Origin: CAVQMB01 sp963713445
Lineage (GTDB): Bacteria; Pseudomonadota; Gammaproteobacteria; Competibacterales; Competibacteraceae
Direction of reading: 5' to 3'
Assembly (NCBI GenBank): GCA_963713445.1
Contig: CAVQMB010000010.1
Span: 1-64,000, forward strand
Length of the DNA: 64,000 nucleotides
Positions 26,623-36,802 of the stretch are shown here, piece after piece. Position numbers and translations under genes: made by a program. Every line of letters starts with the position of its first letter. Within the stretch, counting starts at the first letter, position 1. The notes under the pieces were generated by a model. The model saw nothing but the letters and a program-made list of their open reading frames with translations, was not told the origin of the DNA and made no database searches.

Positions 26623-27417
26623 GTGAAAAATTTCACCGAACGAATGCTGACCGGATTAAGCGCTGCCACCTTGGTGGCGGTGGGGTTCTTCGCCACCGTA
26701 CCGGCCGCTTCAGCCGCGGCACCGACGATCACCGTGGTCACCGACCCGAGTTTCGTGCCATTCGAGTCACTCGACGCCAAAACCGGCAAGTACGTCGGCT
26801 ATGACATGGACATCATCCGAAACATCGCCAAGCGCGCCGGCTTCAAGTACAAGTTGAAGACCATGGACTTCAACGGCATCATCCCCGCTTTGCAGGCTGG
26901 TAGTGTCGACATTGCCATCGCCGGCATCACGATCACCAAGGAGCGGGCGAAGAAAATCGACTTCTCCGACCCCTATTATGATTCCGGCCTCACCATCATG
27001 GTCCGGGCAAATAACAACACCATCAAGACGGTCAAGGATTTCGCCGGCAAGTCGGTCTCCACCAAGATCGGCAGCACCAGCTATGACTATCTCACGCACA
27101 AAGTGCCCGGTATCGGCAAGGTCGTCCCCTATCCGGGTACCTCACAGATGTACATGGCACTGATCACGGGCAACGTCGATGCGGCCTTCTATGACACCCC
27201 GAACGTGCTGTACTTCATCAAGACCAAGGGCAAAGGCAAGGTCAAGGCCGTGGGGCCGATGTATGCGGGTCAGCGTTACGGCCTCGCCTTCCCGAAAGGC
27301 AGCAAGTGGGTCAAGCCGGTCAACAAGGCGCTGGAATCAATTAAGAAGGACGGCACCTTCGCCAAGATTTACAAAAAATGGTTCGACGCTGAACCACCTG
27401 CGGATCTGCACGGTTAA
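26623..27417 (+). CDS. amino acid ABC transporter substrate-binding protein (GlnH-like)
   Basis: 264-residue periplasmic binding protein, SBP_bac_3 family. Signal peptide at 1-31 (FFATVPAASAAA). Motifs: VVTDPSFVPFESLDAKTGKY, YVGYDMDIIR, AGITITKERAKKIDFSDPYY, GNVDAAFYD. GTG 26623 is chosen because GAAGAGGA lies just upstream and the signal peptide follows directly; an in-frame upstream start has no ribosome-binding site. Probable glutamine or polar amino acid binding. It should work with the ATPase at 27507 and the permease at 28489. Confidence 0.9.
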   Translation: MKNFTERMLTGLSAATLVAVGFFATVPAASAAAPTITVVTDPSFVPFESLDAKTGKYVGYDMDIIRNIAKRAGFKYKLKTMDFNGIIPALQAGSVDIAIAGITITKERAKKIDFSDPYYDSGLTIMVRANNNTIKTVKDFAGKSVSTKIGSTSYDYLTHKVPGIGKVVPYPGTSQMYMALITGNVDAAFYDTPNVLYFIKTKGKGKVKAVGPMYAGQRYGLAFPKGSKWVKPVNKALESIKKDGTFAKIYKKWFDAEPPADLHG

Positions 27418-27446
27418 GGGCTGAAAAAGCCATCAACAAGGCACCG

Positions 27447-27475
27447 AAAAGGCCGCGCACCGCGCGGCCTTTTTT
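27447..27475 (+). terminator. rho-independent terminator after the binding-protein gene
   Basis: GGCCGCG (27451-27457), 5-nt loop, CGCGGCC (27463-27469), then TTTTTT. Preceded by AAAA, so it may act in both directions between the convergent binding-protein and ATPase genes. Confidence 0.9.
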
Positions 27476-27506
27476 GGCTGTTAATTATTAGCACAGCCCG
27501 AGTTCC

Positions 27507-28268
27507 TCAATGGTGCAATATCCGGGCGAGGAACGACCGGGTCCGGTCGCTCTGGGGATTGCCGAACACCTGATCCGGCTGGCCCTCTTCCACTATCGCA
27601 CCCTTGTCCATGTAGAGCACACGATCGGACACTTCACGTGCGAAACCCATCTCGTGAGTGACCACAATCATCGTCATACCGCTGCTAGCCAACTCCCTCA
27701 TGACATCGAGGACTTCACCGACCATCTCCGGATCGAGTGCCGAGGTCGGCTCGTCAAACAGCATGAGATTGGGACTCATCGCCAGAGAACGAGCAATCGC
27801 CAGACGTTGTTGCTGCCCACCGGACAACTGACTGGGATACTTCTCCGCTTGGTCCTCTATACCTACCCGCTGCAACAGCTCGATGGCGCGCGTGCGCGCT
27901 TCGTCACTATCCCGACCGAGCACCTTGATCGGTCCGATCGTGACATTGTCGATACAACTCATATGGGGAAACAGGTTGAACTGTTGGAATACCATGCCGG
28001 CGTCACGGCGCACCGCGCGGATGGCGCCCTTGCGGCCGCCAGCGGTCTTGCCATTGGGCAGAAGCTCGATCCCATCGACAACGATACGGCCCGCCTCGAA
28101 CTGCTCGAGGGCATTGACGCAGCGAATCAGCGTGGATTTTCCCGAACCGCTGGCACCGATCAGCACGACAACCTCGCCCCGGTTCACCGTCATATCAATG
28201 TCACGCAGTACGTGAAGCGTACCGAAATGCTTGTTGATTTTCTCGATCTGGACGATCGCATCAGCCAT
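27507..28268 (-). CDS. glnQ: amino acid ABC transporter ATP-binding protein (GlnQ-like)
   Basis: 253 residues of a polar amino acid ABC ATPase. Walker A GASGSGKST at about 37-45, Q-loop VFQQFNLFPH, signature LSGGQQQRLAIARSL, Walker B LMLFDEPTSALDPE, and H-loop VVTHEMGFA. Convergent with the binding-protein gene and divergent from the permease gene, so the transporter genes are not a simple operon. Confidence 0.94.
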   Translation of the reverse strand: MADAIVQIEKINKHFGTLHVLRDIDMTVNRGEVVVLIGASGSGKSTLIRCVNALEQFEAGRIVVDGIELLPNGKTAGGRKGAIRAVRRDAGMVFQQFNLFPHMSCIDNVTIGPIKVLGRDSDEARTRAIELLQRVGIEDQAEKYPSQLSGGQQQRLAIARSLAMSPNLMLFDEPTSALDPEMVGEVLDVMRELASSGMTMIVVTHEMGFAREVSDRVLYMDKGAIVEEGQPDQVFGNPQSDRTRSFLARILHH

Positions 28269-28488
28269 TACGGCCCTCCAGTGAAGCGTTACTTAGGTAT
28301 CGGCCATGGCCGCAGTCAGAAGCATGGTACCCGATTTTAAAATCCCTGCCAGTCACGCCGGCCCCGCCCGGGGGGCACTACCCATCTGTCCTGTGCGATA
28401 CTGAAAAACCTGCGGGACCGCGAGCACCCGCGAATTGGCTCGCTGCCCCGCGTGGTTTTCGTTGTCGCCGGCTTGAGGAGACCGCTGC

Positions 28489-29163
28489 GTGCATTTTTCG
28501 ATTCCATTCAGTCTGACCGACATACGCGATGCCATGCCTTATTTGCTGGCGGGCCTGCGTCTAACGGTAGAGATCACTCTTGTCGGCTTGATTCTCGGCT
28601 TCATCATCGGGTTGCTCACCGGGCTGGCAACACTCAGTCCGACGCGCTGGCTGCGCTGGCCCGGCACAGCCTACATGGAATTCTTTCGTGGCACGCCTAT
28701 CCTGGTGCAGGCATTGTTCATCTTCTACGGCCTGCCGGACCTCATCGCCCGCCCGATTCCAGCCTTTGCTGCCGCCGTTGCAGCGATCGCGCTGAATTCG
28801 GGCGCCTACATCTGCGAGATCGTCCGCGGCGGCGTGAAATCCATCGAAAGAGGACAGCGGGAAGCCGGTTTGTCAATCGGCATGTCCCGCTTCCAGGCCT
28901 TTCGCTACGTGATCTGGCCCCAGGCACTGCGGCGTATCGTACCGCCGCTCGGCAACCAGGGCATTATCAGCCTCAAGGACACTTCGGTCTTCTCCGTGAT
29001 TGGCGTAGGCGAGCTGGTGCGTCAGGGCCAAGTGTATATTGCCGTCACGTTCAATGCTTTCGAGATCTATTTCGTAGTGGCCATGATGTATCTGGTGATT
29101 ACCCTGACGTTCTCGTTCTTCCTGCGCAAACTCGAAAAGCGCCAGAACCGCGGGTACTCGTAA
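28489..29163 (+). CDS. amino acid ABC transporter permease (GlnP-like)
   Basis: 224-residue inner-membrane permease with about five TM helices. N-terminal HisMQ-type segment LAGLRLTVEITLVGLILGF, FRGTPILVQALFIFYGLPD, and the EAA loop RGGVKSIERGQREAGLSIGM that contacts the ATPase. Only one permease is present, so a homodimer is likely. The 220-base gap upstream is shared with the divergent ATPase gene. Confidence 0.92.
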   Translation: MHFSIPFSLTDIRDAMPYLLAGLRLTVEITLVGLILGFIIGLLTGLATLSPTRWLRWPGTAYMEFFRGTPILVQALFIFYGLPDLIARPIPAFAAAVAAIALNSGAYICEIVRGGVKSIERGQREAGLSIGMSRFQAFRYVIWPQALRRIVPPLGNQGIISLKDTSVFSVIGVGELVRQGQVYIAVTFNAFEIYFVVAMMYLVITLTFSFFLRKLEKRQNRGYS

Positions 29164-29378
29164 CTGGCCAGCCTCAATCCAGTCTGCGCTGACCTGCCGC
29201 AAGCGCCGCCAGCTGCCACATTGCGACAGCCCGACGGCGTCACCAGTAACGGCAGCCGTGCCGCATTGTTCACGGCCCGCGCCGTGACAGGGAATTGGCA
29301 GCCCCGTACCTGCAACATGAGTGTCCGCCTGGTCAAGGCCAGGCCAACGGGCAGCCCGGAAGTCACCGGGCCGACTAC

Positions 29379-30359
29379 TCACCGAAAGCCGACAACGCGA
29401 TGTGGCACGTACGGCGCTTCCAGGGCGGCGACTTCCTCATCGGCAAGCTCAACCGACAGTGCCGCCACCGCATCGGGTAGATGGTGCGGTTTCGAGGCAC
29501 CAATGATGGGTGTGGTGACCGCTTGCTTCTGGAGCAGCCAGGCCAGCACAATCTGAGCCCGCGGAACGCTGCGCGCCTCGGCGACCGCACCGACCGTGTC
29601 GACCACCCGGCGGTCGGAATCGCGGGTGTGCTGATAAAGCCCCTTGCCATACTCGTCGGTTTCCTGGCGCTCGCTGGACTCGTCCCAGGCCCGCGTCAGC
29701 CGTCCCCGCGCCAACGGGCTCCAGGGCATCACCGCGACCCCTTGATCGGCACACAGCGGCAACATTTCACGCTCCTCCTCGCGATACAGCAAATTGAGGT
29801 GGTTCTGCATGCTTACGAACTCGGTCCAGCCATTGAGGCGCGACGTATACAGTGCCTGGGCGAACTGCCAGGAGAACATCGAAGAGGCGCCGATGTAACG
29901 CGCCTTGCCGGCCTTGACCACATCGTGTAGTGCCTCCAGCGTTTCTTCGATAGGTGTACCATAATCCCAGCGATGGATCTGGTAGAGATCGACATAGTCC
30001 GTGCCGAGCCGGCGCAGGCTATTATCGATTTCGGTTAGGATAGCTTTGCGCGACAAACCCGCGCCGTTCGGACCCGGCCGCATGCGGTTGAACACCTTGG
30101 TCGCAATCACAACGTCATCGCGCCGGGTAAAATCCTTGATCGCGCGACCAACGATTTCCTCCGAGGTTCCGTCCGAGTAGACGTTGGCCGTATCGAGAAA
30201 ATTGATGCCCAGTTCGAGCGCCTGTCTGATCAGCGGGCGACTCTTTTCCTCATCCAGGGTCCAGACGTGCCGGCCCCGGTCTGAGATGCCAAATGTCATA
30301 CAGCCAAGACACAGGCGTGAAACTTCAAGCCCTGTTGAACCCAGTTTGATGTAGTCCAT
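29379..30359 (-). CDS. aldo/keto reductase
   Basis: A 326-residue NADPH-dependent oxidoreductase with a TIM-barrel fold. Catalytic tetrad Asp56, Tyr61, Lys88, His129 (FLDTANVYSDGTSEE; ATKVF; LYQIHRWD). Cofactor end: PIIGASKPHHL. Close to the YajO/general stress AKR group. ATG 30359. Single gene; the 215 bases after it hold no supported gene. Confidence 0.92.
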   Translation of the reverse strand: MDYIKLGSTGLEVSRLCLGCMTFGISDRGRHVWTLDEEKSRPLIRQALELGINFLDTANVYSDGTSEEIVGRAIKDFTRRDDVVIATKVFNRMRPGPNGAGLSRKAILTEIDNSLRRLGTDYVDLYQIHRWDYGTPIEETLEALHDVVKAGKARYIGASSMFSWQFAQALYTSRLNGWTEFVSMQNHLNLLYREEEREMLPLCADQGVAVMPWSPLARGRLTRAWDESSERQETDEYGKGLYQHTRDSDRRVVDTVGAVAEARSVPRAQIVLAWLLQKQAVTTPIIGASKPHHLPDAVAALSVELADEEVAALEAPYVPHRVVGFR

Positions 30360-30572
30360 CGCTAACCTCGAAATTCAGGTGACCAATCCGCCGACGGATA
30401 CTTCAGCGCACGGCGGGCTATTGGCACGATTGTAAAGCGATATACGCCATGAATCACCGAAACAGCACATGAGCCACAGGGATAACCCGCTTCGGTAGAC
30501 CGTCCGATTGCGGCTCTTGCGCTGCCGACAACGGGGATGCCGCCGGCCCGAACCTGTCGTACAATCAAGCTG

Positions 30573-31661
30573 ATGCAAAAGCCGCAGCGAAAAAATCCAA
30601 CCGCAGCCGGGATAAAGGGCCGCGGCGCACCCAGCAACCCGCACGGCCGCTTCGAAACCGTGCACCGGGAACCACAGGACGATGGCTGGACACCGCCGGA
30701 AGCAGCTGCTGCGCCACCGACAGAGGTCCTGGTCGATGCGAGCCGCGGCATCATTACCCGCAACCAGTCACCGGACATTCCGTTCGAGCAATCGGCCAAT
30801 CCATATCGGGGTTGCGAACACGGCTGCATCTATTGCTACGCCCGCCCCAGTCACAGCTATCTGGGTCTATCGCCGGGGCTTGATTTCGAAACCAAGCTGT
30901 TCCATAAACCCGACGCCGCGGCCCAACTCGAGGCCGCCCTACGCCGCCCAGGCTATCGCTGTCGGAACCTCAGCCTGGGCTCGAACACCGACATTTATCA
31001 ACCCATCGAGCGGCAGCTGGAAATTACCCGCCAGCTGCTGGGCGTGCTGGTCGCCTTCCGGCACCCGGTCTCGTTGGTTACGAAGTCAGCCCTAGTGGAA
31101 CGTGACCTGGATCTCATCACCGAGCTCGCGCGCGACAATCTGGTCCGGGTGTTTTTCAGCGTCGCCACGCTCTCCAACGACATCAAACGCACGCTGGAAC
31201 CACGCACGCCCGCCCCGGCCAGACGCCTGAAAGCCATGGCGCGGCTGGCGGCGGCGGGCATTCCGGTGGGTGTCATGGTGGCCCCGGTCATCCCAGCGCT
31301 CACCGACCACGAGCTGGAACGCATTCTGGCAGCGGCAAAAGATCACGGCGCCGAATCGGCCGGCTACGTGCTGCTGCGCCTGCCGCACGAGCTTCGGGAG
31401 CTGTTTAACGAGTGGCTGCAGGTCCACCATCCCGGCCGTGCCGAGCATGTACTGAGTCTGCTACGCCAGAGCCATGGTGGCCGCGAATACCACTCGGCTT
31501 TTGGAAGCCGTATGCGCGGCAACGGGCCCTACGCGGACCTGCTCGGCAACCGCTTCCGCCTGGCCTGTCGCAGACTCGGCCTGAACGGCCGCGACTACGG
31601 CTTGAATACTGAAGTGTTCCGGGTGCCGCCAGCATCCGGCGAGCAACTGCCTCTGTTGTGA
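30573..31661 (+). CDS. PA0069-type radical SAM protein
   Basis: A 362-residue radical SAM protein of the spore-photolyase-like PA0069 family. The 4Fe-4S motif is GCEHGCIYCYA (Cys81, Cys85, Cys88), after the family marker NQSPDIPFEQSANPYRG. Later motifs: KSALVERDLDLI, APVIPALTDHE. ATG 30573 is preferred over an upstream start because it begins the conserved N-terminal KGRGAPSNP region soon after. The biological role of the family is not well defined. Convergent with the sulfatase gene 55 bases downstream. Confidence 0.88.
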   Translation: MQKPQRKNPTAAGIKGRGAPSNPHGRFETVHREPQDDGWTPPEAAAAPPTEVLVDASRGIITRNQSPDIPFEQSANPYRGCEHGCIYCYARPSHSYLGLSPGLDFETKLFHKPDAAAQLEAALRRPGYRCRNLSLGSNTDIYQPIERQLEITRQLLGVLVAFRHPVSLVTKSALVERDLDLITELARDNLVRVFFSVATLSNDIKRTLEPRTPAPARRLKAMARLAAAGIPVGVMVAPVIPALTDHELERILAAAKDHGAESAGYVLLRLPHELRELFNEWLQVHHPGRAEHVLSLLRQSHGGREYHSAFGSRMRGNGPYADLLGNRFRLACRRLGLNGRDYGLNTEVFRVPPASGEQLPLL

Positions 31662-31716
31662 CCGCTACAGACGCCGCGGTGGCGGTACTTTGCTCCGGGT
31701 CGAGCCTCGGTCCTGT

Positions 31717-33310
31717 TCAGGCCGACAGCTCGCTGGAATCCCAGTATCCGATGAGAACGCCGGCCTGTGCATCGGTACCCGTTCGTTGCCGGATCTCCTC
31801 GTCAGTGATGGTCGTGCGTTGGCTGACCCGGCGTGACCATCGAAACAGCGCGGCCTCCAGTCTTGCGCGCTCAGCGGTGGTGGTGGGGCTTGCCCCCAGA
31901 TCGTCAAACTCGTGTGGGTCGGATGCCAGGTCGAACAGCAACGGGCGGAAACCCTCGGCAAAGATGTATTTCCAGCGTCCGTCGAACACCATAAACAGCT
32001 GCGCTGCCGAAGGGTGTACACCCAGCGCGGCCCGGGCACGACGCAGCGAATAATCGTACTGGGCAATAACGTATTGGCGCCCGTGGCTCGCGCTGCCGTG
32101 GAGCAGTGGCTGCAGCGACCGTCCCTCGAGAATGTGTGGCTTGGGGTGGCCGCCGAAGAAATCGAGGAAGGTAGGCGCAAGATCGATCGCCTCCACCAGA
32201 GCCTTAGACACAGTTCCGCGTGTCGCGTCCGCCTCCGGTCGCGGATCGTATACGATCATGGGAATCCGCACCGACGGCTCGTGCAACAGTTCCTTCTCGC
32301 CCAGCCAGTGGTCGCCCAGATAATCGCCGTGATCGGACGTGAAGACCACCATGGTGGTTTCGAACAAGCCCCGCGCCTCCAGAAACGCGAACAGCAACCC
32401 CAGCTGATCGTCGATCTGCTTGATCAACCCCATGTAGGCACCCAGAACGGTCGCGCGGACCTCATCACGCGAGAACGCCTGCGAGAACCGTTCCTGCATA
32501 TAGTGAGCGTAGACCGGATGCGGCTCATCCCGCTCGCGCGCCGCGCGCACCGCCGGCATGAAGCTCTCCGGCCCATACATGGCGTGGTAAGGCTTGGGTG
32601 CTATGTAAGGCCAGTGCGGTTTGATATAGCTCAAATGCAGGCACCAGGGTTGCGCCCCGGCTTGCTCGATGAACTGCATCGCCCGCCGGGTCATGTAGGG
32701 GGTCTCTGAATCCGCCTCGGCAACTCGCGCGGCGACCCCGGCGTTTTTCAGGAACCAACCGTTGAGCAGCTCACCATTGCGGCCTTCCCCACTGTTGGCC
32801 ACATTCTGCCAGGGATTCGGATCATCCCAGCCACGCGACCGGAGATAGGCATCGTAACGCGGATCGGGATCATAGCCCCCGTCGGGATGGAGGCCATCAT
32901 CACGCTCGTAGGGTTCGAACCCACACTCGGCCAGATGAATCCCGATAGCGGATTCGGGATCGATCCCCAGGCGCGCCATGCCTTCCCGATCGGCTGTCAT
33001 GTGCGTTTTGCCGCACAGCGCTGTGCGTACGCCCAGCGGCCGCAAATGATCGCCGAGGGTGAGTTCCCCGACCTTCAGCGGGAAAGCCGTTCCAGTTCAC
33101 CCCATGCGAAGCCACATAACGTCCGGTATAGAAGCTCATCCGCGACGGGCCACACATGGGCGACTGGGCATAGGCGCGATCGAACCGGACTCCCCGGGCC
33201 GCCAAGGCATCGATGTGGGGCGTCTGCAGATGAGGATGGCCGTAACACGACAAATAGTCGTAGCGCAGCTGGTCACACATGATGAACAGGGCGTTTCCAG
33301 AACGACTCAT
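31717..33310 (-). pseudogene. sulfatase (alkaline-phosphatase superfamily), one frameshift
   Basis: About 530 residues. The N-terminal frame (from ATG 33310) has FIMCDQLRYDYLSCYGHP metal ligands and the active-site SPMCGPSRMSFYTGR, whose Cys would become formylglycine. The C-terminal frame (GVRTALCGKTHMTAD; VFTSDHGDYLGDH; YSLRRARAALG) is offset by one base at about 33079; removing it restores GFPLKVGELTLGDHLRPLG. It lies 30 bases after tctA, so it is the last gene of the tct operon. The substrate is probably a sulfate or phosphonate ester; inference only. Confidence 0.88.
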
Positions 33311-33339
33311 GACCGGCCCCTTTTCAATGTTCCGCTGGG

Positions 33340-34851
33340 TCAGGCGGCGCGGACGCCGGCCCTGAACGCACACCAGAGCTTGCCGGTAAGGCGCCGCAGC
33401 CACGGCGCGATCACTATGATCAGGCACAACGCAAGGAGGGTCAGCGCAATCGGCCGGTGGAGCAGTATCGCGGGGCTCCCATCCCCCAGGCTCAAAGTCT
33501 CACGGAGCCGGTTTTCGATGATAGGTCCTAGTACCAGACCCATAACCAGGCAAACCACCGGCCAACCCCGCTTCAGCAGTACATAGCCCAGCAATCCAGC
33601 CGCCAATGCAACCCCGCAGTCGAACAGCCGCGTATTCACAGAATAGATGCCGATCAGGGAGACGATAATGACTGTAACCGCGAGAATCTGCCGCGGAATC
33701 CTGACGATCATGGCAAACGGGCGTAACCACACCGACAGTATCAGGAACGCGGCGATGTTGATGAGCAACATGGACCAGTATAGCGTCGAGATGAGGATCG
33801 GTTCCTTAACCAGCAGCAACGGACCGGGATAGATGCCGTTCAGGGTAAACACGCTGAGTAGCACAGCACTCAGGGCATCGCCCGGAATCCCGAGCGTCAG
33901 CAGCGGAATCAGGGCCCCCGCCGGCACGGCATTGTTGCCGGCCTCCGAAGCCAGGCAGCCTTCCGGCGTGCCGTGCCCAAATTCCCCCGGATTCGCGGAG
34001 AAGCGTTTGGCAGTCTGATACGACAGAAACGACGCCATCACCGATCCGGGACCCGGCAGTAGACCCACGAAAGTCCCGACGATGCTGGAGCGGATCAGAC
34101 TTTTCCAATAGCGTGCCATAGCCCAGATCTTGGAAAAATCGAGGGTACTGCGGGTCAGATTGAGCCGGTCCGTCTTCAGGATGCCTTGTTCCACCAGCAG
34201 CAGCGATTGACCGATACCGAACAGTCCCAACACCAGCGGCACCAGCGCCAGCCCGTTCTCCAGCGACCAGAAGCCAAACGTGTAGCGGGCATTGAGCGTC
34301 GTGCCGTCAATCCCCACCGTGGAGAGCCAGAATCCCATTCCTACCAGGAGCAGGCTGCGGGCCAGCTGGTCCCGGAACGCAACCACGACCAGGACCACAC
34401 CAAACACGGCCGCGGACAGGTATTCCGGCGGGCCGAAACTGGCAGCCACCCGCGACAGCAGCGGTGCGAGCAGCACCAGAATCACGATGCTGATCACGCC
34501 ACCGCCGAAGGAACCCACTAGCGCGGCGGACAAGGCGGTCTGCGCTTCGCCCTTCTGGGTTAGTGGAAATCCGTCGAAGGTGGTGACGATGGACGACGGC
34601 ACACCGGGTGTGCGCAGCAGAATGGCCGGGACCGCGCCCCCGAAATAGCCGCCACAGAACACTCCCAGCAGCAGCGAAAGCGCGACCGACGGGCTCATGG
34701 AGAATGTGAATGGCAGCAGCACCACCATCCCGACCATCGGGCCCAGGCCCGGCAGGACACCGACCACGATACCCACGACCGACCCCAGCACCAACGCCAG
34801 GATGTTGGCGATGGCAAATGCCGCCTCGAAACCGGCCGTGATAAGGTGCAT
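33340..34851 (-). CDS. tctA: tripartite tricarboxylate transporter large membrane subunit TctA
   Basis: 503 residues with about 12 TM helices. TctA signatures: GSVVGIVVGVLPGLGPMVG, GGYFGGAVPAILLRTPGVP with the following TTFDGFPLTQKGEA, and later ASEAGNNAVPAGALIPLLTLGIPG. It forms the inner-membrane transport channel with TctB. Two bases separate it from tctB; the sulfatase gene follows by 30 bases. Confidence 0.95.
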   Translation of the reverse strand: MHLITAGFEAAFAIANILALVLGSVVGIVVGVLPGLGPMVGMVVLLPFTFSMSPSVALSLLLGVFCGGYFGGAVPAILLRTPGVPSSIVTTFDGFPLTQKGEAQTALSAALVGSFGGGVISIVILVLLAPLLSRVAASFGPPEYLSAAVFGVVLVVVAFRDQLARSLLLVGMGFWLSTVGIDGTTLNARYTFGFWSLENGLALVPLVLGLFGIGQSLLLVEQGILKTDRLNLTRSTLDFSKIWAMARYWKSLIRSSIVGTFVGLLPGPGSVMASFLSYQTAKRFSANPGEFGHGTPEGCLASEAGNNAVPAGALIPLLTLGIPGDALSAVLLSVFTLNGIYPGPLLLVKEPILISTLYWSMLLINIAAFLILSVWLRPFAMIVRIPRQILAVTVIIVSLIGIYSVNTRLFDCGVALAAGLLGYVLLKRGWPVVCLVMGLVLGPIIENRLRETLSLGDGSPAILLHRPIALTLLALCLIIVIAPWLRRLTGKLWCAFRAGVRAA

Positions 34852-34853
34852 TC

Positions 34854-35330
34854 TCAGGCCATGTTAAGCCAGGTCAACAGCACGGGAGTCGGGAACCAGA
34901 CGTCAAGTACCAGTCGGAAAGCGATATAAACCACCACGGTGACCGCCGTCGCTGTAGCCAGAGTCACAGCCGAGTTGCGATAGCCGGCAAGCCGCAGTCC
35001 GACCGCCATAAAAAGCCAAGTGCTGGCTTCCAGGCCCACCACCAGCACCGCAGCTGGAAACAGGCACATAACAGCAAACAGCCGCAGTGATGGCGAAACA
35101 CCGCGAATCCCGCCATGCCCACGCACCCGCGCAGACCGCTCACGCACTAGTCTGACCACAGCAGGGAACGCGGCCAGGGTCATGATCGCCAGCGCAATCA
35201 CCGGGAAGATCAACGGCCCCTCGTAGAACGGATAGGGCCCGGAGGTATCCACCAGCCAGGGTGAGCCCGCCAGCAAGACTGCCGCACCGAGACCGATTAC
35301 AGCCTCGGCACGGTCATCTGCTGACGACAA
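34854..35330 (-). CDS. tctB: tripartite tricarboxylate transporter small membrane subunit TctB
   Basis: 158 residues, four hydrophobic segments, as in the TctB family. N-terminal AEAVIGLGAAVLLAG and YPFYEGPLIFPVIA. Sequence conservation in this family is low, so operon position between tctC and tctA is the main support. Confidence 0.88.
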   Translation of the reverse strand: MSSADDRAEAVIGLGAAVLLAGSPWLVDTSGPYPFYEGPLIFPVIALAIMTLAAFPAVVRLVRERSARVRGHGGIRGVSPSLRLFAVMCLFPAAVLVVGLEASTWLFMAVGLRLAGYRNSAVTLATATAVTVVVYIAFRLVLDVWFPTPVLLTWLNMA

Positions 35331-35363
35331 CGCCCCCTCCCCGAGCGGGTGGGATATGCACGA

Positions 35364-36308
35364 TCATTTGATGATGCCGACTTCCTTCATCAGCTTGCGG
35401 AACTCGACCATTTCCTGGTCCATCCGCACGCGGGTCGCTTTGGGCCCGGCGTGATCCGGTACTACGCCGACCCGCTTGATGACCGCAGCCACTTTAGGGT
35501 TCGCGGTGGCACCGAAAAGGGCATGCGAGAGCTTCTGGACAATCGCGGGATTGGTCCCCTTCGGCACGAAGGCTCCAAACCAGACTGAAAACCCGTCGCC
35601 GAACCCCTGCTCGGCAACGGTCGGCACCTTAGGATAGGACGGCAACCGGGTTGGCAGCATGGCAGCCAGAATCTTCAGTTTGCCGGCATCCACGTAGTCT
35701 TTAAGGCCCGGGGTGGAGAAGGTAATGACGTCGGCATTGTGCTGCACCACCAGAATGGGATTAAGCTTGCTGTAGGCCGTTGCCTGCCATTTAAAGCCAC
35801 CCTTCTCGGCCACCTGCATGGCAATGAGTGTCGGCACGGTACCGAGCCCCCAGTGTGCCAGCCGCAGCTGATGCTTCTTGCCATATGCGGCAAGCTCTTT
35901 GAGGTTGCTGTACGGTGCGCCAGCACGGGCCGCCAGAGCAAAAGGACTCGACCAAAGCAGTCCCAGCGGTTGCAAGTCATGACTCGTGTAGGGTGTCTTG
36001 CCCCGCAGCACCTGAGTTATAACAGGACCGATGGAAATCAGGCCGACTTCGTAGCCGTCGGGCCGGGAATGAGCGAGGCGAGCGGTCGCGAGCACCCCGT
36101 GACCACCGGGCTGATTGACAACCTTAACGGGCACCCCAAGCTCTTTGGCCATAACCGGCGCCATGGCATGGGCGATCAGGGTCGTGGGATCGTTTGGCGC
36201 CGGCCAGGGCACCATAATGCGGATAGGCTTGCTAGGCCAGGCGGCGTGGGCAAGCCCCGTTACCAACGAGGTGGCCACCGCCACGGCCATCAGAAAACGC
36301 TTCAACAT
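35364..36308 (-). CDS. tctC: tripartite tricarboxylate transporter receptor TctC (Bug family)
   Basis: A 314-residue periplasmic receptor. Signal peptide 1-22 (VATSLVTGLAHA). Bug-family motifs: WPSKPIRIMVPWP, KVVNQPGGHGVLATARLA, YEVGLISIG, and LPSYPKVPTVAEQGF. ATG 36308 is chosen as it directly starts the signal peptide after a GGTAGCC-type site; an upstream in-frame ATG adds 26 residues without similarity. Likely ligand: a carboxylate, possibly sulfated given the downstream sulfatase. First gene of the operon. Confidence 0.93.
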   Translation of the reverse strand: MLKRFLMAVAVATSLVTGLAHAAWPSKPIRIMVPWPAPNDPTTLIAHAMAPVMAKELGVPVKVVNQPGGHGVLATARLAHSRPDGYEVGLISIGPVITQVLRGKTPYTSHDLQPLGLLWSSPFALAARAGAPYSNLKELAAYGKKHQLRLAHWGLGTVPTLIAMQVAEKGGFKWQATAYSKLNPILVVQHNADVITFSTPGLKDYVDAGKLKILAAMLPTRLPSYPKVPTVAEQGFGDGFSVWFGAFVPKGTNPAIVQKLSHALFGATANPKVAAVIKRVGVVPDHAGPKATRVRMDQEMVEFRKLMKEVGIIK

Positions 36309-36802
36309 TTCTTGGCTACCCCCCGCATGCTGGTCCGCCATGGCAACGTTCAATATAGGTCCCGATTCCAGGACTTGCCGAAACAATTTCGGCTAAACCA
36401 CGTCGTTTACCGGAAGCAGACTAGGTACGCCCAAAGCTGCTGTCAAGCTGCCACGGCCTGAATCGCACACAACACTACCGCCAGCCGTTTACCGGGATTC
36501 GCGTATGTTCTGGCGGATAACGTGCCGGGCTCAGCGCATTTCAGCAGAGCTCCGTGCAAGCAGACATGGGTCCACCCGACTCATGGCAACAGCCCGGCCA
36601 GCACAGCACCGTCGACAAGCCCACTCATGCTGGTGTCCGGCACCTGCAATCCACATCACGCGTAAAATCGGCATGCTGAATTTGAGCCCGGTGGATATGA
36701 TTCCACCTTGGCAAACAACCGAGTCACGACCGCAAGCCTTGATCCTTTGCCCTAGACCCGCTACAAGACGCGCTGTTACCCACAACGAGCGAGCTGCAAA
36801 CA
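36309..36802. other. intergenic region, no gene seen
   Basis: 494 bases between the divergent tctC and deaminase genes; both promoters must be here. A 7-bp inverted repeat CCGCCAG/CTGGCGG (36478-36484, 36510-36516) is visible. Short open frames here lack ribosome-binding sites or family features. Confidence 0.5.

Noticed and set aside
32911..32922. tRNA T-arm-like sequence GGGTTCGAACCC
   Set aside because: It lies inside the sulfatase coding frame and no acceptor, D or anticodon stems surround it.
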